A DNA stretch of 64,000 nucleotides from JACCTU01 sp963769665 (GCA_963769665.1 CAVYMQ010000003.1:310001-374000); one strand, 5' to 3'; positions 1 to 8,484 are shown, counted from the stretch's first letter. The notes: a model not told the origin generated them from the letters alone. Program-made: numbers and translations.

Positions 1-265
1 CTGCGGCGGCCGCCGCGACGGCATTGCCGGCGTCAGCGAACGCGACGAAGAACGCGTCGCCTTGGGTGTCCACCTCGACGCCGCCGTGACGCTCGAATGC
101 GGCTCTCAGCGCCCGCCGGTGCTCGGCGAGCACCTCCGGATACCTGTCACCGAACTCGTGCAGCAGGCGCGTCGACCCTTCGATGTCGGTGAAGAGGAAC
201 GTCACTTCGCCCCGCGGCAGCTCGCGCACGACCTCAGAATCGCGCGAGGGAGCCGCCGCGCGCAA
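1..265 (-). CDS. Class III adenylate/guanylate cyclase domain protein, partial
   Basis: Only the N-terminal part is in the window; the gene runs off the left edge. The reverse-strand translation reads GEVTFLFTDIEGSTRLL, the first strand and metal-binding Asp of class III nucleotide cyclase catalytic domains, followed by an HGGVEVDTQGDAFFVAF segment that matches the second metal-binding Asp region. Family members make cAMP or cGMP from ATP or GTP, and many actinobacterial ones sit in larger proteins with AAA or TPR regions, which cannot be seen here. Start is TTG at 265 or GTG at 229; the frame is closed by a stop at about 290. It lies just downstream of the ycaQ-like gene. Confidence 0.85.
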   Translation of the reverse strand, partial: MRAAAPSRDSEVVRELPRGEVTFLFTDIEGSTRLLHEFGDRYPEVLAEHRRALRAAFERHGGVEVDTQGDAFFVAFADAGNAVAAAAA

Positions 266-286
266 GTCCGCCGCGTCGTTCGGAGG

Positions 287-1498
287 CTAGGGGCGCTTGA
301 GGAAGAGCCGTCTCTCCGCGATCAAGTCGGGTGGCCACTCGAGGCAACTCGCGCGCGCGAACTGGAGGTACGCGCGAAGCGCATCGCGCATCGCGTCCAC
401 GAACCCTTCGGCGCGCTTCGGCTCGAAGTCGTCCTCCCACCAAAAGCCGATCACCTCCACCCGGTCGCCTGCGCGGTCGATGCGCGGCTCGATTCGACCG
501 ACGAAGCGGTCGCCGAAGAGGATCGGCAGCACGTACCAGCCCCACCGCCGCTTGGCCGGCGGGTGGAAGAGCTCCCACACGTAGTCGAACCCAAACAGCG
601 AGCCCAGGAGTGCGCGGTCCCAGACCAGCGGGTCGAACGGGGGTAGGAACGCGACGGACGGGGGCGGCTCGGGCGGCGCTTCCAGCAGCCCGATCTCTTC
701 GCGGAGGACGAGGCGCTTGCCGACCCCCTCGACCTGAACCGGAACGAGGTCGCCACTCTCGATGAGCTCCTCGCGCAGCGCGGTCCGGCCCGGATTCGCC
801 GCCCACCGCGGATCGGGCTTCGCGGGGCCGAGGCCGCTGAAGACGTCTCCGCCCACGCCGAGGAGGCCGTGCGCGCGGTAGCGCGAGTGGAGCTTGTGGC
901 GCAGCTGTTCGTCCAGCGGGACGATCTGCCGAACCAGCTTCTTCGGTAGCAGTCGCTCGAGGAGGTCGTAGTACCGGCGCTTGCCGTCGCGTCGCGCGAG
1001 CCCGAGCACGCCCGTGAGCGTGTACGCCTCGAGCAGCGCGCGGACCGTGTTGGTCGGGATCCCGAACCAGTCGGTCGTACTCCCGCGCTCGCTTTCGAAG
1101 TCGAGCGACGACAGCGGTCCCTCAGCCTTGATTCGATCGAGCACCCGCGCGCCCACCTCGGGGTTCTCGTCGATCACGGGCGGAAGGCTCCCCCGCAACG
1201 GCGCGCGGAACCAGGGGAACTCCGGCGTGTAGACGAACGAGAGTCCCTTGTTGAACGCCTCGAAGATCTCTCGCCGCTCGTACAGCTCGTCGCACCAGGC
1301 GGGGTCGTAGTCGGCGACGCGCGCGTGCAGCATGAGGTCGTGCGTCCGGCCGGCGACGTCGATCGGGTCGTACTGGATCGATCCGAACCGGCGGAACACC
1401 TCGAGCACAGCGTCGCGGCCACCCTGGAGCGAGCGCGCCGGCGCGAGCAGTTGACGCGCGACGAGGAACCGGCGCGCGGACTCAGCGGAGACTTTCAC
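287..1498 (-). CDS. ycaQ: YcaQ/AlkX-like winged-helix DNA glycosylase family protein
   Basis: The predicted protein of 403 aa matches the winged-helix HTH_42 (YcaQ) family: N-terminal helix ending in ARRFLVARQLL, the conserved GSIQYDPIDVAGRTHDLML segment and an ELYERREIFEAFNKGLSFV block. Family knowledge: YcaQ-type enzymes unhook interstrand crosslinks and bulky alkyl adducts from DNA. GTG at 1498 is chosen because homology begins there; a longer frame upstream lies inside dinB. It follows dinB by 19 nt on the same strand, so it is probably cotranscribed with it and therefore under the same SOS control. Length is normal for the family. Catalytic residues were not verified by alignment. Confidence 0.85.
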   Translation of the reverse strand: MKVSAESARRFLVARQLLAPARSLQGGRDAVLEVFRRFGSIQYDPIDVAGRTHDLMLHARVADYDPAWCDELYERREIFEAFNKGLSFVYTPEFPWFRAPLRGSLPPVIDENPEVGARVLDRIKAEGPLSSLDFESERGSTTDWFGIPTNTVRALLEAYTLTGVLGLARRDGKRRYYDLLERLLPKKLVRQIVPLDEQLRHKLHSRYRAHGLLGVGGDVFSGLGPAKPDPRWAANPGRTALREELIESGDLVPVQVEGVGKRLVLREEIGLLEAPPEPPPSVAFLPPFDPLVWDRALLGSLFGFDYVWELFHPPAKRRWGWYVLPILFGDRFVGRIEPRIDRAGDRVEVIGFWWEDDFEPKRAEGFVDAMRDALRAYLQFARASCLEWPPDLIAERRLFLKRP

Positions 1499-1517
1499 CG
1501 GCGGGAGATTACGGAGG

Positions 1518-2702
1518 TCAATCCGGAAGCAGCGGCACAGACAGGCCGTGGTCGCGCCCGAGCAGCACCGCGCGGACGACCGCGTTCGGCCCGAAGCGCT
1601 CGCGGATCTCGTCCAGCGCTTCGTCGAGCGTGATCCCGTCGTGTCCATCGAGCGGGAGCACGAGCTGGAGAGCGCCGTCGTCGTCCAGGTTCGCCACCGA
1701 GATGCCGACCAGCGTGATGCCCTGGCGCGCGATCGTCGGCATTGCGGCGGCGAGAAGGTCGCGCGTCGTCTCGAGGATCGTGCCGCTGTGGGCGGTGGGT
1801 CGCGGGAGTGTGTGCGAGCGAGTCGCTCGGGAGAAGTCGTCGAAGCGCAGCCGCAGCACGACCGTGCGGCCGACGCGACCCGCAGTCCTCATCCGTCGCG
1901 TGACGCGCTCGACGAGGCCGATCACGGCGGCATCGAGCTCGGCCGGTGACCTCGGCGAGCGGCCGAGCGCGCGCTGCGAGCCGATCGAGCGACGACGCCG
2001 TCCCGGGTGGACGGGGCGAGGGTCGCGGTTGTGGGCGAGCGCGTGCAGGTGGCGACCCTGCGCGCGGCCGAGCATCACCTCGAGCGTTTCCTCGGGGACG
2101 CGGGCGAGCTCGCCGACCATGCAGATTCCGCGGCTGCGGAGCTTCTCGGCCGTCACCGCGCCGCAACCCCAGAGCCGCTCGACCGGAAGCGCGTGCAGGA
2201 AGTCGAGCTCGCGGTCGGGCGCCACGAGCAGCAGTCCGTCGGGCTTCGCGACGGCGCTCGCGACCTTCGCGAGGAACTTCGTCCGGGCGACGCCGACCGT
2301 GATCGGCAGCCCGACGCGCTCGCGCACTGCGCGTCGCAGGCGCTCCGCGATCTCGACCGGCTCACCGGCGATCCGGCGCATGCCGCGCACGTCCAGGAAC
2401 GCCTCGTCGATCGACAGCCCCTCGACGAACGGCGAGACGTCGTCGAAGACGCGGTACGCCGCCTTGCTCGCCGCGGAGTACGCCTCCATCCGGGGCGAGA
2501 CGACGATTGCGTCCGGGCAGAGGCGCCGCGCCCGCCCGAGCGGCATCGGCGTCTGCACGCCGAAGGCCTTGGCCTCGTAGCTCGCCGCGAGGACGACGCC
2601 GGCGCCGACGATCACCGGCAGCCCGCGCAGGCTCGGGTCGTCGCGCTGCTCGACCGACGCGTAGAACGAGTCCAGATCCGCGTGGAGGATGGTCGCCTCC
2701 AT
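1518..2702 (-). CDS. dinB: DNA polymerase IV (Y-family translesion polymerase)
   Basis: A full-length 394-aa Y-family polymerase. The palm begins HADLDSFYASVEQ (metal ligand Asp9, steric-gate aromatics at 13-14) and carries the second catalytic motif SIDEAFLDV (Asp99-Glu100). GLPITVGVARTKFLAKVAS is the conserved finger/palm segment, a helix-hairpin-helix region follows, and QLVLPL near residue 347 resembles a beta-clamp binding motif. It performs error-prone bypass of damaged templates. The ATG start at 2702 is directly preceded by a LexA-type palindrome, so the gene is predicted to be damage-inducible. ycaQ follows 19 nt downstream. The upstream neighbour is a cupin gene on the same strand, 27 nt away. 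Confidence 0.95.
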   Translation of the reverse strand: MEATILHADLDSFYASVEQRDDPSLRGLPVIVGAGVVLAASYEAKAFGVQTPMPLGRARRLCPDAIVVSPRMEAYSAASKAAYRVFDDVSPFVEGLSIDEAFLDVRGMRRIAGEPVEIAERLRRAVRERVGLPITVGVARTKFLAKVASAVAKPDGLLLVAPDRELDFLHALPVERLWGCGAVTAEKLRSRGICMVGELARVPEETLEVMLGRAQGRHLHALAHNRDPRPVHPGRRRRSIGSQRALGRSPRSPAELDAAVIGLVERVTRRMRTAGRVGRTVVLRLRFDDFSRATRSHTLPRPTAHSGTILETTRDLLAAAMPTIARQGITLVGISVANLDDDGALQLVLPLDGHDGITLDEALDEIRERFGPNAVVRAVLLGRDHGLSVPLLPD

Positions 2703-2703
2703 A

Positions 2704-2717
2704 CGAACACATGTTCG
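2704..2717 (-). promoter_or_regulatory. SOS box (LexA operator) of dinB
   Basis: CGAACACATGTTCG is a near-perfect inverted repeat of the form CGAAC-N4-GTTCG, the actinobacterial and Gram-positive LexA operator. It ends one base before the dinB ATG, so the repressor would sit on the transcription start region, and the mRNA is either leaderless or has a leader of a few bases. Confidence 0.85.
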
Positions 2718-2729
2718 CAGATTCTGAGA

Positions 2730-3095
2730 CTACGGCCAACGCGGCTCGCGAGGCTCGGCCTCGTCGAGCGCGACCCAGTCCTCGCGGACGGGCGCGAACA
2801 CGTCGATCACGACCGCGCCCTCCGGTCCGGCCGTCGCTTCGTGCGGGACGTTCGACGGGATCGTCCACGTCTCCCCCGGGCCGAGCTCTCGCGTCTCGTC
2901 GCCGATCCGGAACGTCATCGCGCCGCGGAGCATCATCCCGAGCTGCTCGTGCTCGTGGTGATGCTCCGGAGCGACGGCCCCGGGGTCGAGCTCGACGACG
3001 CCGAGCAACAGCCGCTCGCCGTGGACGAAGCGCGCGTGGATCGCGTTCCAGATCTGCCGGAGCGGGAGCTCGCGGATGTCGTCGAACCCACTCAC
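2730..3095 (-). CDS. Small cupin-domain protein
   Basis: A 121-aa single-domain cupin. The first cupin motif is visible as EHHHEHEQLGMML, giving three His and a Glu as metal ligands, and the second as PSNVPHEA. The strand pattern GAMTFRIGDETRELGPGETW is typical of the double-stranded beta-helix fold. The substrate cannot be inferred; similar small cupins are annotated as dioxygenase-like or sugar-binding proteins. GTG at 3095 is supported by a good ribosome binding site, AGGAGG at 3101-3106 with 5-nt spacing. It is followed 27 nt later by the SOS-controlled dinB, but dinB has its own operator, so cotranscription would be secondary. Confidence 0.85.
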   Translation of the reverse strand: MSGFDDIRELPLRQIWNAIHARFVHGERLLLGVVELDPGAVAPEHHHEHEQLGMMLRGAMTFRIGDETRELGPGETWTIPSNVPHEATAGPEGAVVIDVFAPVREDWVALDEAEPREPRWP

Positions 3096-3114
3096 ATCGC
3101 CCTCCTGTTCACGC

Positions 3115-3146
3115 GCGGGAGGGCGGATGCTCGTCCGCCCTCCCGC
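3115..3146 (-). terminator. Long perfect hairpin downstream of the haloperoxidase-like gene
   Basis: A 13-bp perfect GC-rich stem (3115-3127 with 3134-3146) and a 6-nt loop lie 18 nt after the stop codon of the haloperoxidase-like gene. There is no clear U tract on either side. It probably acts as a transcription terminator or 3' stabiliser and lies just before the cupin gene. Confidence 0.6.
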
Positions 3147-3163
3147 TCCCTCCGTTCTCTACC

Positions 3164-4429
3164 TCAGTGCGCCTTCTTGAAGTAGTGATGCTTTCGCCAC
3201 TTCGCGATCTCCTTCGCGAGCCGAGCCGACTGCTCGTCCGCGTTGCGGAAGTGGATGCCCGACCAGACGCGCACGCTGATGATCTCGTCGAGCGTGTCCG
3301 AGAGTCTCGAGTACGACATCGTGATCGCCGGTGTCGTCATCGTTGCCGGGACCGTGTCCGTCCACGCCATCTTGTCGGTGTGGAAGAACTCCGACAGCGT
3401 TTCGATGTGACTCCCACTCAGTCCGAGGTGGCCGGACGGGTGATCCGGGTACGGCGGGCTCGCGATCCACGAGTCCCAGGTCGGATCAGCATCCGTCCTC
3501 GGGTTGCCGTCGCTCGCGGCCTCGCGGATGGCCGTGAACGGCCTCCAGAAGCCCCAGTGCTCCTTGTCGGCCCAGACGGTGATCGCCGCGTCGGCGGCGG
3601 TCAGATAGATCTGGGCGTAGAGGCGTGCACCGTCGGCAGTCGAGAGCCCACGCTCGGTTTCCAGACCACGCACGATCCGACCCCAGGTCCTCCCAGGATG
3701 CTGGGCCCAGTACACCGCCGCGTCGCTCTGGTGCTGAGTCCGCGTCGAGTTCGTCTTCGCCCCGAGTGCCTTCACCTCGTCGAACTCGCGTGCGTACTGC
3801 GGGCTCTTCAGCGCGTAGGGGCCCTTCGTGCGGAACTGCGATGCGCTCTTGATCAGGAAGGGCGTCACGTTGCGGATCCACCCGTTCGGGTCGTTCCCGC
3901 TCGCGAGCGGACGCCAGTCGCCGGGTCCCGGCACGGCAGGGACGGTGAAGCAGCACGCCCCGAACCGTCCGTCGCCCGTTCTCCTCGCAATCATCGCGTT
4001 CGCGGCCGCCACTCCTGCGGCGATCCCGCCGGCCTTCGCCGGGGTGTCGGGCGTGTCGATTGCGGGGTCAGAGGTGTACGTCGTCGTGAGCGTCCCCAAC
4101 TGGGACGGCAGGATGCTCTTGAGCACGTAATAGGCGGCAGTGGCTGCCGCAGCGTCCTGCGAGTCGAACGGTGTCGCGGCCGGCGACACGAGGTACGGCG
4201 TGTAGCCGCCGTCGATCGCGTTCACCGCGTCGTACATCGCACCGTGCACCATCGCGAGGTGCAGCATCGACACGGGTGGTGCTTGCCCACCGGTGACGAT
4301 CAATGCGTTGGTCGCGTTGAGGTTCCACCGTGTCGCGGCGCTCGCCCCTGCGGACGACGGCGCGGCCAGCGCGGTCAAGGCGGCGACGGCTACGACCAGG
4401 CCGACGGCACGCCTACGGATTGACTTCAC
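3164..4429 (-). CDS. Secreted vanadium-dependent haloperoxidase/PAP2-superfamily protein
   Basis: A 421-aa protein with an N-terminal signal peptide (RRR followed by a hydrophobic run ending near residue 30, PSSAGASA). The vanadate/phosphate-binding signature of the vanadium haloperoxidase-acid phosphatase superfamily is present in order: KEHWGFWRP (Lys and Arg), PPYPDHPSGH (PSGH, about residue 330) and a C-terminal SVRVWSGIHFRNADE segment with the last Arg and His. Bacterial relatives are secreted and mostly untested; some oxidise halides, others act as phosphatases. GTG at 4429 has a strong ribosome binding site, GGGAGGAAAC immediately upstream. The gene is transcribed alone and divergently from the histidine kinase gene. 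Confidence 0.85.
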   Translation of the reverse strand: MKSIRRRAVGLVVAVAALTALAAPSSAGASAATRWNLNATNALIVTGGQAPPVSMLHLAMVHGAMYDAVNAIDGGYTPYLVSPAATPFDSQDAAAATAAYYVLKSILPSQLGTLTTTYTSDPAIDTPDTPAKAGGIAAGVAAANAMIARRTGDGRFGACCFTVPAVPGPGDWRPLASGNDPNGWIRNVTPFLIKSASQFRTKGPYALKSPQYAREFDEVKALGAKTNSTRTQHQSDAAVYWAQHPGRTWGRIVRGLETERGLSTADGARLYAQIYLTAADAAITVWADKEHWGFWRPFTAIREAASDGNPRTDADPTWDSWIASPPYPDHPSGHLGLSGSHIETLSEFFHTDKMAWTDTVPATMTTPAITMSYSRLSDTLDEIISVRVWSGIHFRNADEQSARLAKEIAKWRKHHYFKKAH

Positions 4430-4576
4430 GTTTCCTCCCTCTCTCGTCTGCGGCCAAAGGGGAACGAGACGTTGGCGAGGCCACTATCCGCCCGTGTTGG
4501 GGGCAGTGTCAAGCGCCCTCGCTTTTGGCCTCGACCGACATAAGCTGTGCCGAAGGGGTTCTCCGAGGGGGTCAGC

Positions 4577-6265
4577 GTGGTGGTCACGGGGCGGGGACAA
4601 GAGGATCAGCTCAGGCGCATCCAGTCGGTCGCGGATGCCGCACTTGCGCACCTCGAGCTCGACGACCTCCTGGACGAGCTGCTCGTCCGAATCCGCGACG
4701 CGCTCGGCAGTGACACGGCCGCGTTCCTGCTGCTCGACGAGATGACCAACGAGCTCGTGGCGCGCGCTGCTCGCGGGCTCGAGGAGGCCGTGGAGCGCGG
4801 CACACGCATCCCGGTGGGCTTCGGCTTCGCGGGCAGGGTCGCGGCCGAGCGCAGGACGATCGCGATCGAGGACGTCGACCACGCGGACGTGCTCAACCCA
4901 CTGCTGCGCGAGAAGGGAGTCAAGTCGTTGCTGGGCGCGCCGCTGATGGTCGGCGGCCAGGTCCTCGGCGTCGTCCACGTCGGGACCCTGACCCCGAGGG
5001 CTTTCACCGAGCAGGAAGCCGAGCTGCTCCAGCTCGCTGCCGACCGCGCAGCGCTCGCGATCGAGCACGGCCGGCTCTTCGAGAGCGAGCGAGCGCTGGC
5101 GAACCGACTCCGCAAGCTCCAGGAAGTCACCGACGTCGCGCTCACGCATCTCTCGTCGGACCACCTGCTCGACGAGCTCGTGATCCGCGTGCGCGAGATC
5201 CTCGAAGCCGACACGTGCGCGATCCTCCTACTCGACGAGTCTCGAAACGAGGTCGTCGCCCGCGCGGCCGCGGGGCTCGAGGAGGAGGTCGAGGCCGGCG
5301 TTCGCATCCCGGTCGGCCAGGGGTTCGCGGGGCGGCTCGCGGCCGAGCGCAAGGTCATCGCGCTCGAGGACGTCGACCATTCGAACGTGCTCAACCCCAT
5401 CCTCCGCGAGAAGGGGATCAAGTCGCTGCTCGGCGCGCCGCTGCTCGCTCGCGGACACGTGTTCGGCGTGATCCACGTCGGCTCGCTCGTGCCGCGTCAC
5501 TTCACGCAGGACGAGGCCGACCTCCTCCAGACGGCCGCAGAGCGAGCAGCGCTCGGGATCGAGCGCGCGCAGCTGCACGACCGTCTGCTGGAGCTCGACC
5601 GCGTGCGCAATCGGTTCGTCGCGGTGGCGTCGCACGAGCTCCGAACTCCGGCCGCGGCAGTTCTCGGCAGCGCGCTGACGCTCGAGGCACGCAAAGACAG
5701 CCTCAGCGCAGACGACGAGTCCGCGCTCATTACGACGCTCTCCGAGCAGGCGCAGCGACTGGCCTCGCTGATCGACCAGCTCCTGGACCTCTCACGCCTC
5801 GCCACGCATTCCGTGCCTGTGCGACGTGAACGGTGGCGCGTGCAGGAGCTCGTGGAGCACACGCTCGCCGAGGTGGCGCCCGACCAGCGCGCGCAGGTCG
5901 AGGTGGCGATCGACCCCGGCTTGGAGCTGGATGCCGACCCAGCCGTCTTCGCCCGGATCGTGTCGAACCTCGTGTCGAACGCGCTTCGCCACGGAGCTGC
6001 ACCCGTGCAGCTGACCGCCAGTCTCGGCGAAGCCGACGGAGAGCTTCAGCTCGTGGTCGAGGACGCGGGTGACGGCGTCCCCGAGGACGTGCGGGCGCGC
6101 GTCTTCGAGGAGTTCTCGCGCAGCGCCCGCTCGGTCGGGATGCCCGGGAGCGGGCTGGGTCTTGCGATCGCCCGCTCGTACGCGCATGCCCACGGCGGGG
6201 AGCTCGTGCTCGACCAGAACGGCACGGGCGGGGCGAGATTTCGCCTCGTGCTGCCCACAGGCTAG
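4577..6265 (+). CDS. Tandem-GAF sensor histidine kinase
   Basis: About 562 aa with no membrane segment, so a cytoplasmic sensor. Two GAF domains (roughly residues 15-155 and 180-325) are close duplicates of each other; both contain the run E(D)VDHxxVLNPxLREKGxKSLLGAPL. A HisKA domain follows with the phospho-acceptor His353 in ASHELRTPAAAVLG, then an HATPase_c domain with N box RIVSNLVSNALRHG, G1 VEDAGDGVPE and G2 GSGLGLAIARSY. GTG at 4577 is preferred over GTG at 4547 because GAGGGGG at 4565-4571 is a good ribosome binding site. No response regulator gene is adjacent, so the partner is unknown. The ligand of the GAF pair cannot be inferred. Confidence 0.92.
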   Translation: MVVTGRGQEDQLRRIQSVADAALAHLELDDLLDELLVRIRDALGSDTAAFLLLDEMTNELVARAARGLEEAVERGTRIPVGFGFAGRVAAERRTIAIEDVDHADVLNPLLREKGVKSLLGAPLMVGGQVLGVVHVGTLTPRAFTEQEAELLQLAADRAALAIEHGRLFESERALANRLRKLQEVTDVALTHLSSDHLLDELVIRVREILEADTCAILLLDESRNEVVARAAAGLEEEVEAGVRIPVGQGFAGRLAAERKVIALEDVDHSNVLNPILREKGIKSLLGAPLLARGHVFGVIHVGSLVPRHFTQDEADLLQTAAERAALGIERAQLHDRLLELDRVRNRFVAVASHELRTPAAAVLGSALTLEARKDSLSADDESALITTLSEQAQRLASLIDQLLDLSRLATHSVPVRRERWRVQELVEHTLAEVAPDQRAQVEVAIDPGLELDADPAVFARIVSNLVSNALRHGAAPVQLTASLGEADGELQLVVEDAGDGVPEDVRARVFEEFSRSARSVGMPGSGLGLAIARSYAHAHGGELVLDQNGTGGARFRLVLPTG

Positions 6266-6268
6266 ATT
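6263..6268 (+). promoter_or_regulatory. Predicted -10 box for a leaderless aminotransferase mRNA
   Basis: TAGATT ends exactly 6 nt before the ATG at 6275 and overlaps the stop codon of the upstream kinase gene. This spacing would place the transcription start on the A of ATG. No clear -35 element is visible. Confidence 0.5.
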
Positions 6269-6274
6269 CGCGTC

Positions 6275-7465
6275 ATGGCCGTCACGCCCGACGCGCAGCG
6301 CTTCGCCCGACGGGTCGGAGGCGACGTCGGCGAGGGCATCGCGGCGATCCTCTCGCTGCTCGGCCTCCCGGGTCTGATCTCGTTCGCCGGCGGCTTTCCG
6401 GATCCGTCGACGTTCCCGCGCGAGCGCGCCGCGGAGCTCCTGGCCGAGTTCGCGTCGAGCGGAGAGACGAGCGCCTTCCAGTACGCGCCGACGCGCGGCC
6501 TACCCGGATCGCTCGACGCGCTCGCAACGCGCCTCGAGGCGACGCAGGGACGCAGGCCGGCCGACGACGAGCTCCTGATCACGAGCGGCGCGATCGAAGC
6601 GCTCGAGCTGGTCTCGAAGACGTTTCTCGACGCGGGCGACGTCGTCGTGATCGAGGCGCCGACGTACCTCGGCGCGATCATGGCCTTCCGCGGCTACGAC
6701 GCCGAGCTCGTTGCAGTGCCGATGGACGAGCACGGGTTGCAGGTCGACGAGCTCGAGCGGCGGCTCGCCGACGGTGTGCGCCCGAAGCTGCTCTACACGA
6801 TCCCCGACCACCAGAACCCGGCGGGCGTCAGCATGTCCACGGAGCGTCGCGAGCTGCTCGTCGAGCTCGCGCGGCGTCACGGGTTCCTGATCGTCGAGGA
6901 CGTCGCGTACCGCGAGCTGGCGTTCGAGGGCGACACGCTCCCGAGCCTCTGGAGCCTCGCACACGACGTCGTCGTGCAGCTCGGGACGACGTCGAAGACG
7001 TTCTTCCCCGGCGTGCGGCTCGGGTGGGCCGTTGGCCTGGCTGAGATCTCCGCGCAGCTCGTCAACGCGAAGCAGAACACCGACCAGTGCGCAGGCGCGC
7101 TCGGGCAGCGGCTGTTCGAGGAGTACGTCCGCCGCGGCTGGATCGAGGAGCAGCTCGCGCAGTCCCGCGCGCTCTACCGGCGGAAGTCGGAGCGCATGCT
7201 CGCCGCGCTCGATCGGTGGATGCCGAGCGGTACGACGTGGACGACTCCGCACGGTGGGTTCTTCTCGTGGCTCACGCTGCCCGACGGCGTCGACTCGGCC
7301 GCGCTCGCGCAGCGGGCGGTCAAGCGTGGCGTCGGGATCGTCCCCGGCGGGCTCTTCTATGCGGACGGAAACGGCGCGGACAAGGTGCGTCTCTCATTCA
7401 GCATGGTCGACGAGCGGAAGATCGACGAGGGGATCGAGCTCCTCGCGTCGCTCGTTCGCAGCTAG
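6275..7465 (+). CDS. PLP-dependent aminotransferase, fold type I (2-aminoadipate/LysN-like)
   Basis: A 396-aa aminotransferase of the class I/II, MocR/LysN-like group without an HTH domain. Family features: FAGGFPDPSTFP near the N terminus, ITSGAIEALEL, the PDHQNPAGVSMS motif that positions the cofactor, VEDVAYRELAF, and GTTSKTFFPGVRLGW, whose Lys forms the Schiff base with pyridoxal phosphate. Relatives transaminate 2-aminoadipate, aromatic amino acids or similar substrates; the exact substrate is not decidable here. It begins 9 nt after the kinase gene but seems to have its own -10 box and no ribosome binding site. It converges on the Vgb-like gene. Confidence 0.9.
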   Translation: MAVTPDAQRFARRVGGDVGEGIAAILSLLGLPGLISFAGGFPDPSTFPRERAAELLAEFASSGETSAFQYAPTRGLPGSLDALATRLEATQGRRPADDELLITSGAIEALELVSKTFLDAGDVVVIEAPTYLGAIMAFRGYDAELVAVPMDEHGLQVDELERRLADGVRPKLLYTIPDHQNPAGVSMSTERRELLVELARRHGFLIVEDVAYRELAFEGDTLPSLWSLAHDVVVQLGTTSKTFFPGVRLGWAVGLAEISAQLVNAKQNTDQCAGALGQRLFEEYVRRGWIEEQLAQSRALYRRKSERMLAALDRWMPSGTTWTTPHGGFFSWLTLPDGVDSAALAQRAVKRGVGIVPGGLFYADGNGADKVRLSFSMVDERKIDEGIELLASLVRS

Positions 7466-7476
7466 ACCGACGACGA

Positions 7477-8466
7477 CTATCCGGTGCGGACGACCACCAG
7501 CTTGTCGGCACCCGACTCGGCACCCCAGACCTCACCGGGACGACCGAGAAGCTGGCGGACGGCTGCGCCGGCCGTCGGTAGCCGAACGACGAGGAACCGC
7601 GACGTTCGCGGGTCGAAGCGGACGATCGCGTTCGCACCGAAGTCGGTGAGCCACACGACGTCGCGGTTGTCGACGTAGACCGCATAGGGCTGAGCGTTCG
7701 CCCCCGGAAGCCGCCATTCGCGCCAGCGTCGGGCGCTCGGCTCGTAGCGCGCAACCCTGCCGACGTTCCACTCGCTCACCCAGATCCGCCCGCGCGAGTC
7801 CGACCAGACACGGCGTGCACCCTGGCCTCGCCGCGGCGGCTGGAGCACCGTCGCGCGGCCGGTGGCAGTGTTGATCCGCGCGATGTGACTCCCCGCGAGC
7901 GACGCGTAGTAGACCGCGCCGGAAGGTGTCGTAGTGATGCCGTACGGCCCCGCTCCGCGCGGCGCGGAGAACACGCGCACGCGTGCCGTGCGCGGATCGA
8001 CGCTGCCGTACACGCCGCTCTGTCCCGTGAACCAGAGAATCCCGCGACGGTCGAACGTCGCGGTGTTGAGGTTCGCGTACCTCGAGGTCGGGAGCGGGAA
8101 GCGCCGGACCTGGTGCGTTCCTGCGTCGACTCGAACGATCGCGTTCAACCCGCTATCGGTGACCCACGCGGCGCCGTCGGGCCCGACGATCACACCATGC
8201 GGCGACGAACCCGCACCGAGCGACACTCGACGAATCTGGCCGGTGCGCGGGTCGAGCCTGCCGAGCTCGCCGGTGTGCTGCCCCGTGTACCAAACGGTGC
8301 CGTCGCGCGCAGGCGCAACGTCGTGTGGATGAGACCCGGCCGGCACAGGGTACTCGCGCACCGTCGGCCGACTTGGCGCGGCGGCGAGACCGCTTCCGAC
8401 CCAGCCGACGAGTGCGGCGAGGGCGAGCGTCGCGGCGACCAGGAGTGCAACCCCAGAGCGCGTCAC
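7477..8466 (-). CDS. Exported Vgb/SMP-30-like beta-propeller protein
   Basis: A 329-aa protein with an N-terminal hydrophobic export signal (residues 7-30), then repeated blades of the virginiamycin B lyase/NHL type: SHPHDVAPARDGTVWYTG, SSPHGVIVGPDGAAWVTD and similar, each containing a GxxWxT/W-type strand. Vgb enzymes linearise streptogramins, but most family members with signal peptides are uncharacterised propellers, so a resistance role is not claimed. GTG at 8466 has a TAGCCT box 6 nt upstream, consistent with leaderless translation. Converges on the aminotransferase gene with an 11-nt gap. Confidence 0.8.
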   Translation of the reverse strand: MTRSGVALLVAATLALAALVGWVGSGLAAAPSRPTVREYPVPAGSHPHDVAPARDGTVWYTGQHTGELGRLDPRTGQIRRVSLGAGSSPHGVIVGPDGAAWVTDSGLNAIVRVDAGTHQVRRFPLPTSRYANLNTATFDRRGILWFTGQSGVYGSVDPRTARVRVFSAPRGAGPYGITTTPSGAVYYASLAGSHIARINTATGRATVLQPPRRGQGARRVWSDSRGRIWVSEWNVGRVARYEPSARRWREWRLPGANAQPYAVYVDNRDVVWLTDFGANAIVRFDPRTSRFLVVRLPTAGAAVRQLLGRPGEVWGAESGADKLVVVRTG

Positions 8467-8472
8467 GCTCCA

Positions 8473-8478
8473 AGGCTA
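8473..8478 (-). promoter_or_regulatory. Predicted -10 box for leaderless Vgb-like gene
   Basis: On the reverse strand TAGCCT ends exactly 6 nt before the GTG start at 8466, the spacing expected when transcription starts at the initiation codon. Confidence 0.5.
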
Positions 8479-8484
8479 GCCACG

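Noticed and set aside
2007..4423. Long forward-strand open frames opposite dinB, the cupin and haloperoxidase genes
   Set aside because: They are Arg-rich mirror frames of clear genes on the other strand, without motifs.
7477..8466. Streptogramin resistance gene
   Set aside because: Propeller similarity alone does not show lyase activity, and the protein is exported; no resistance genes are near.
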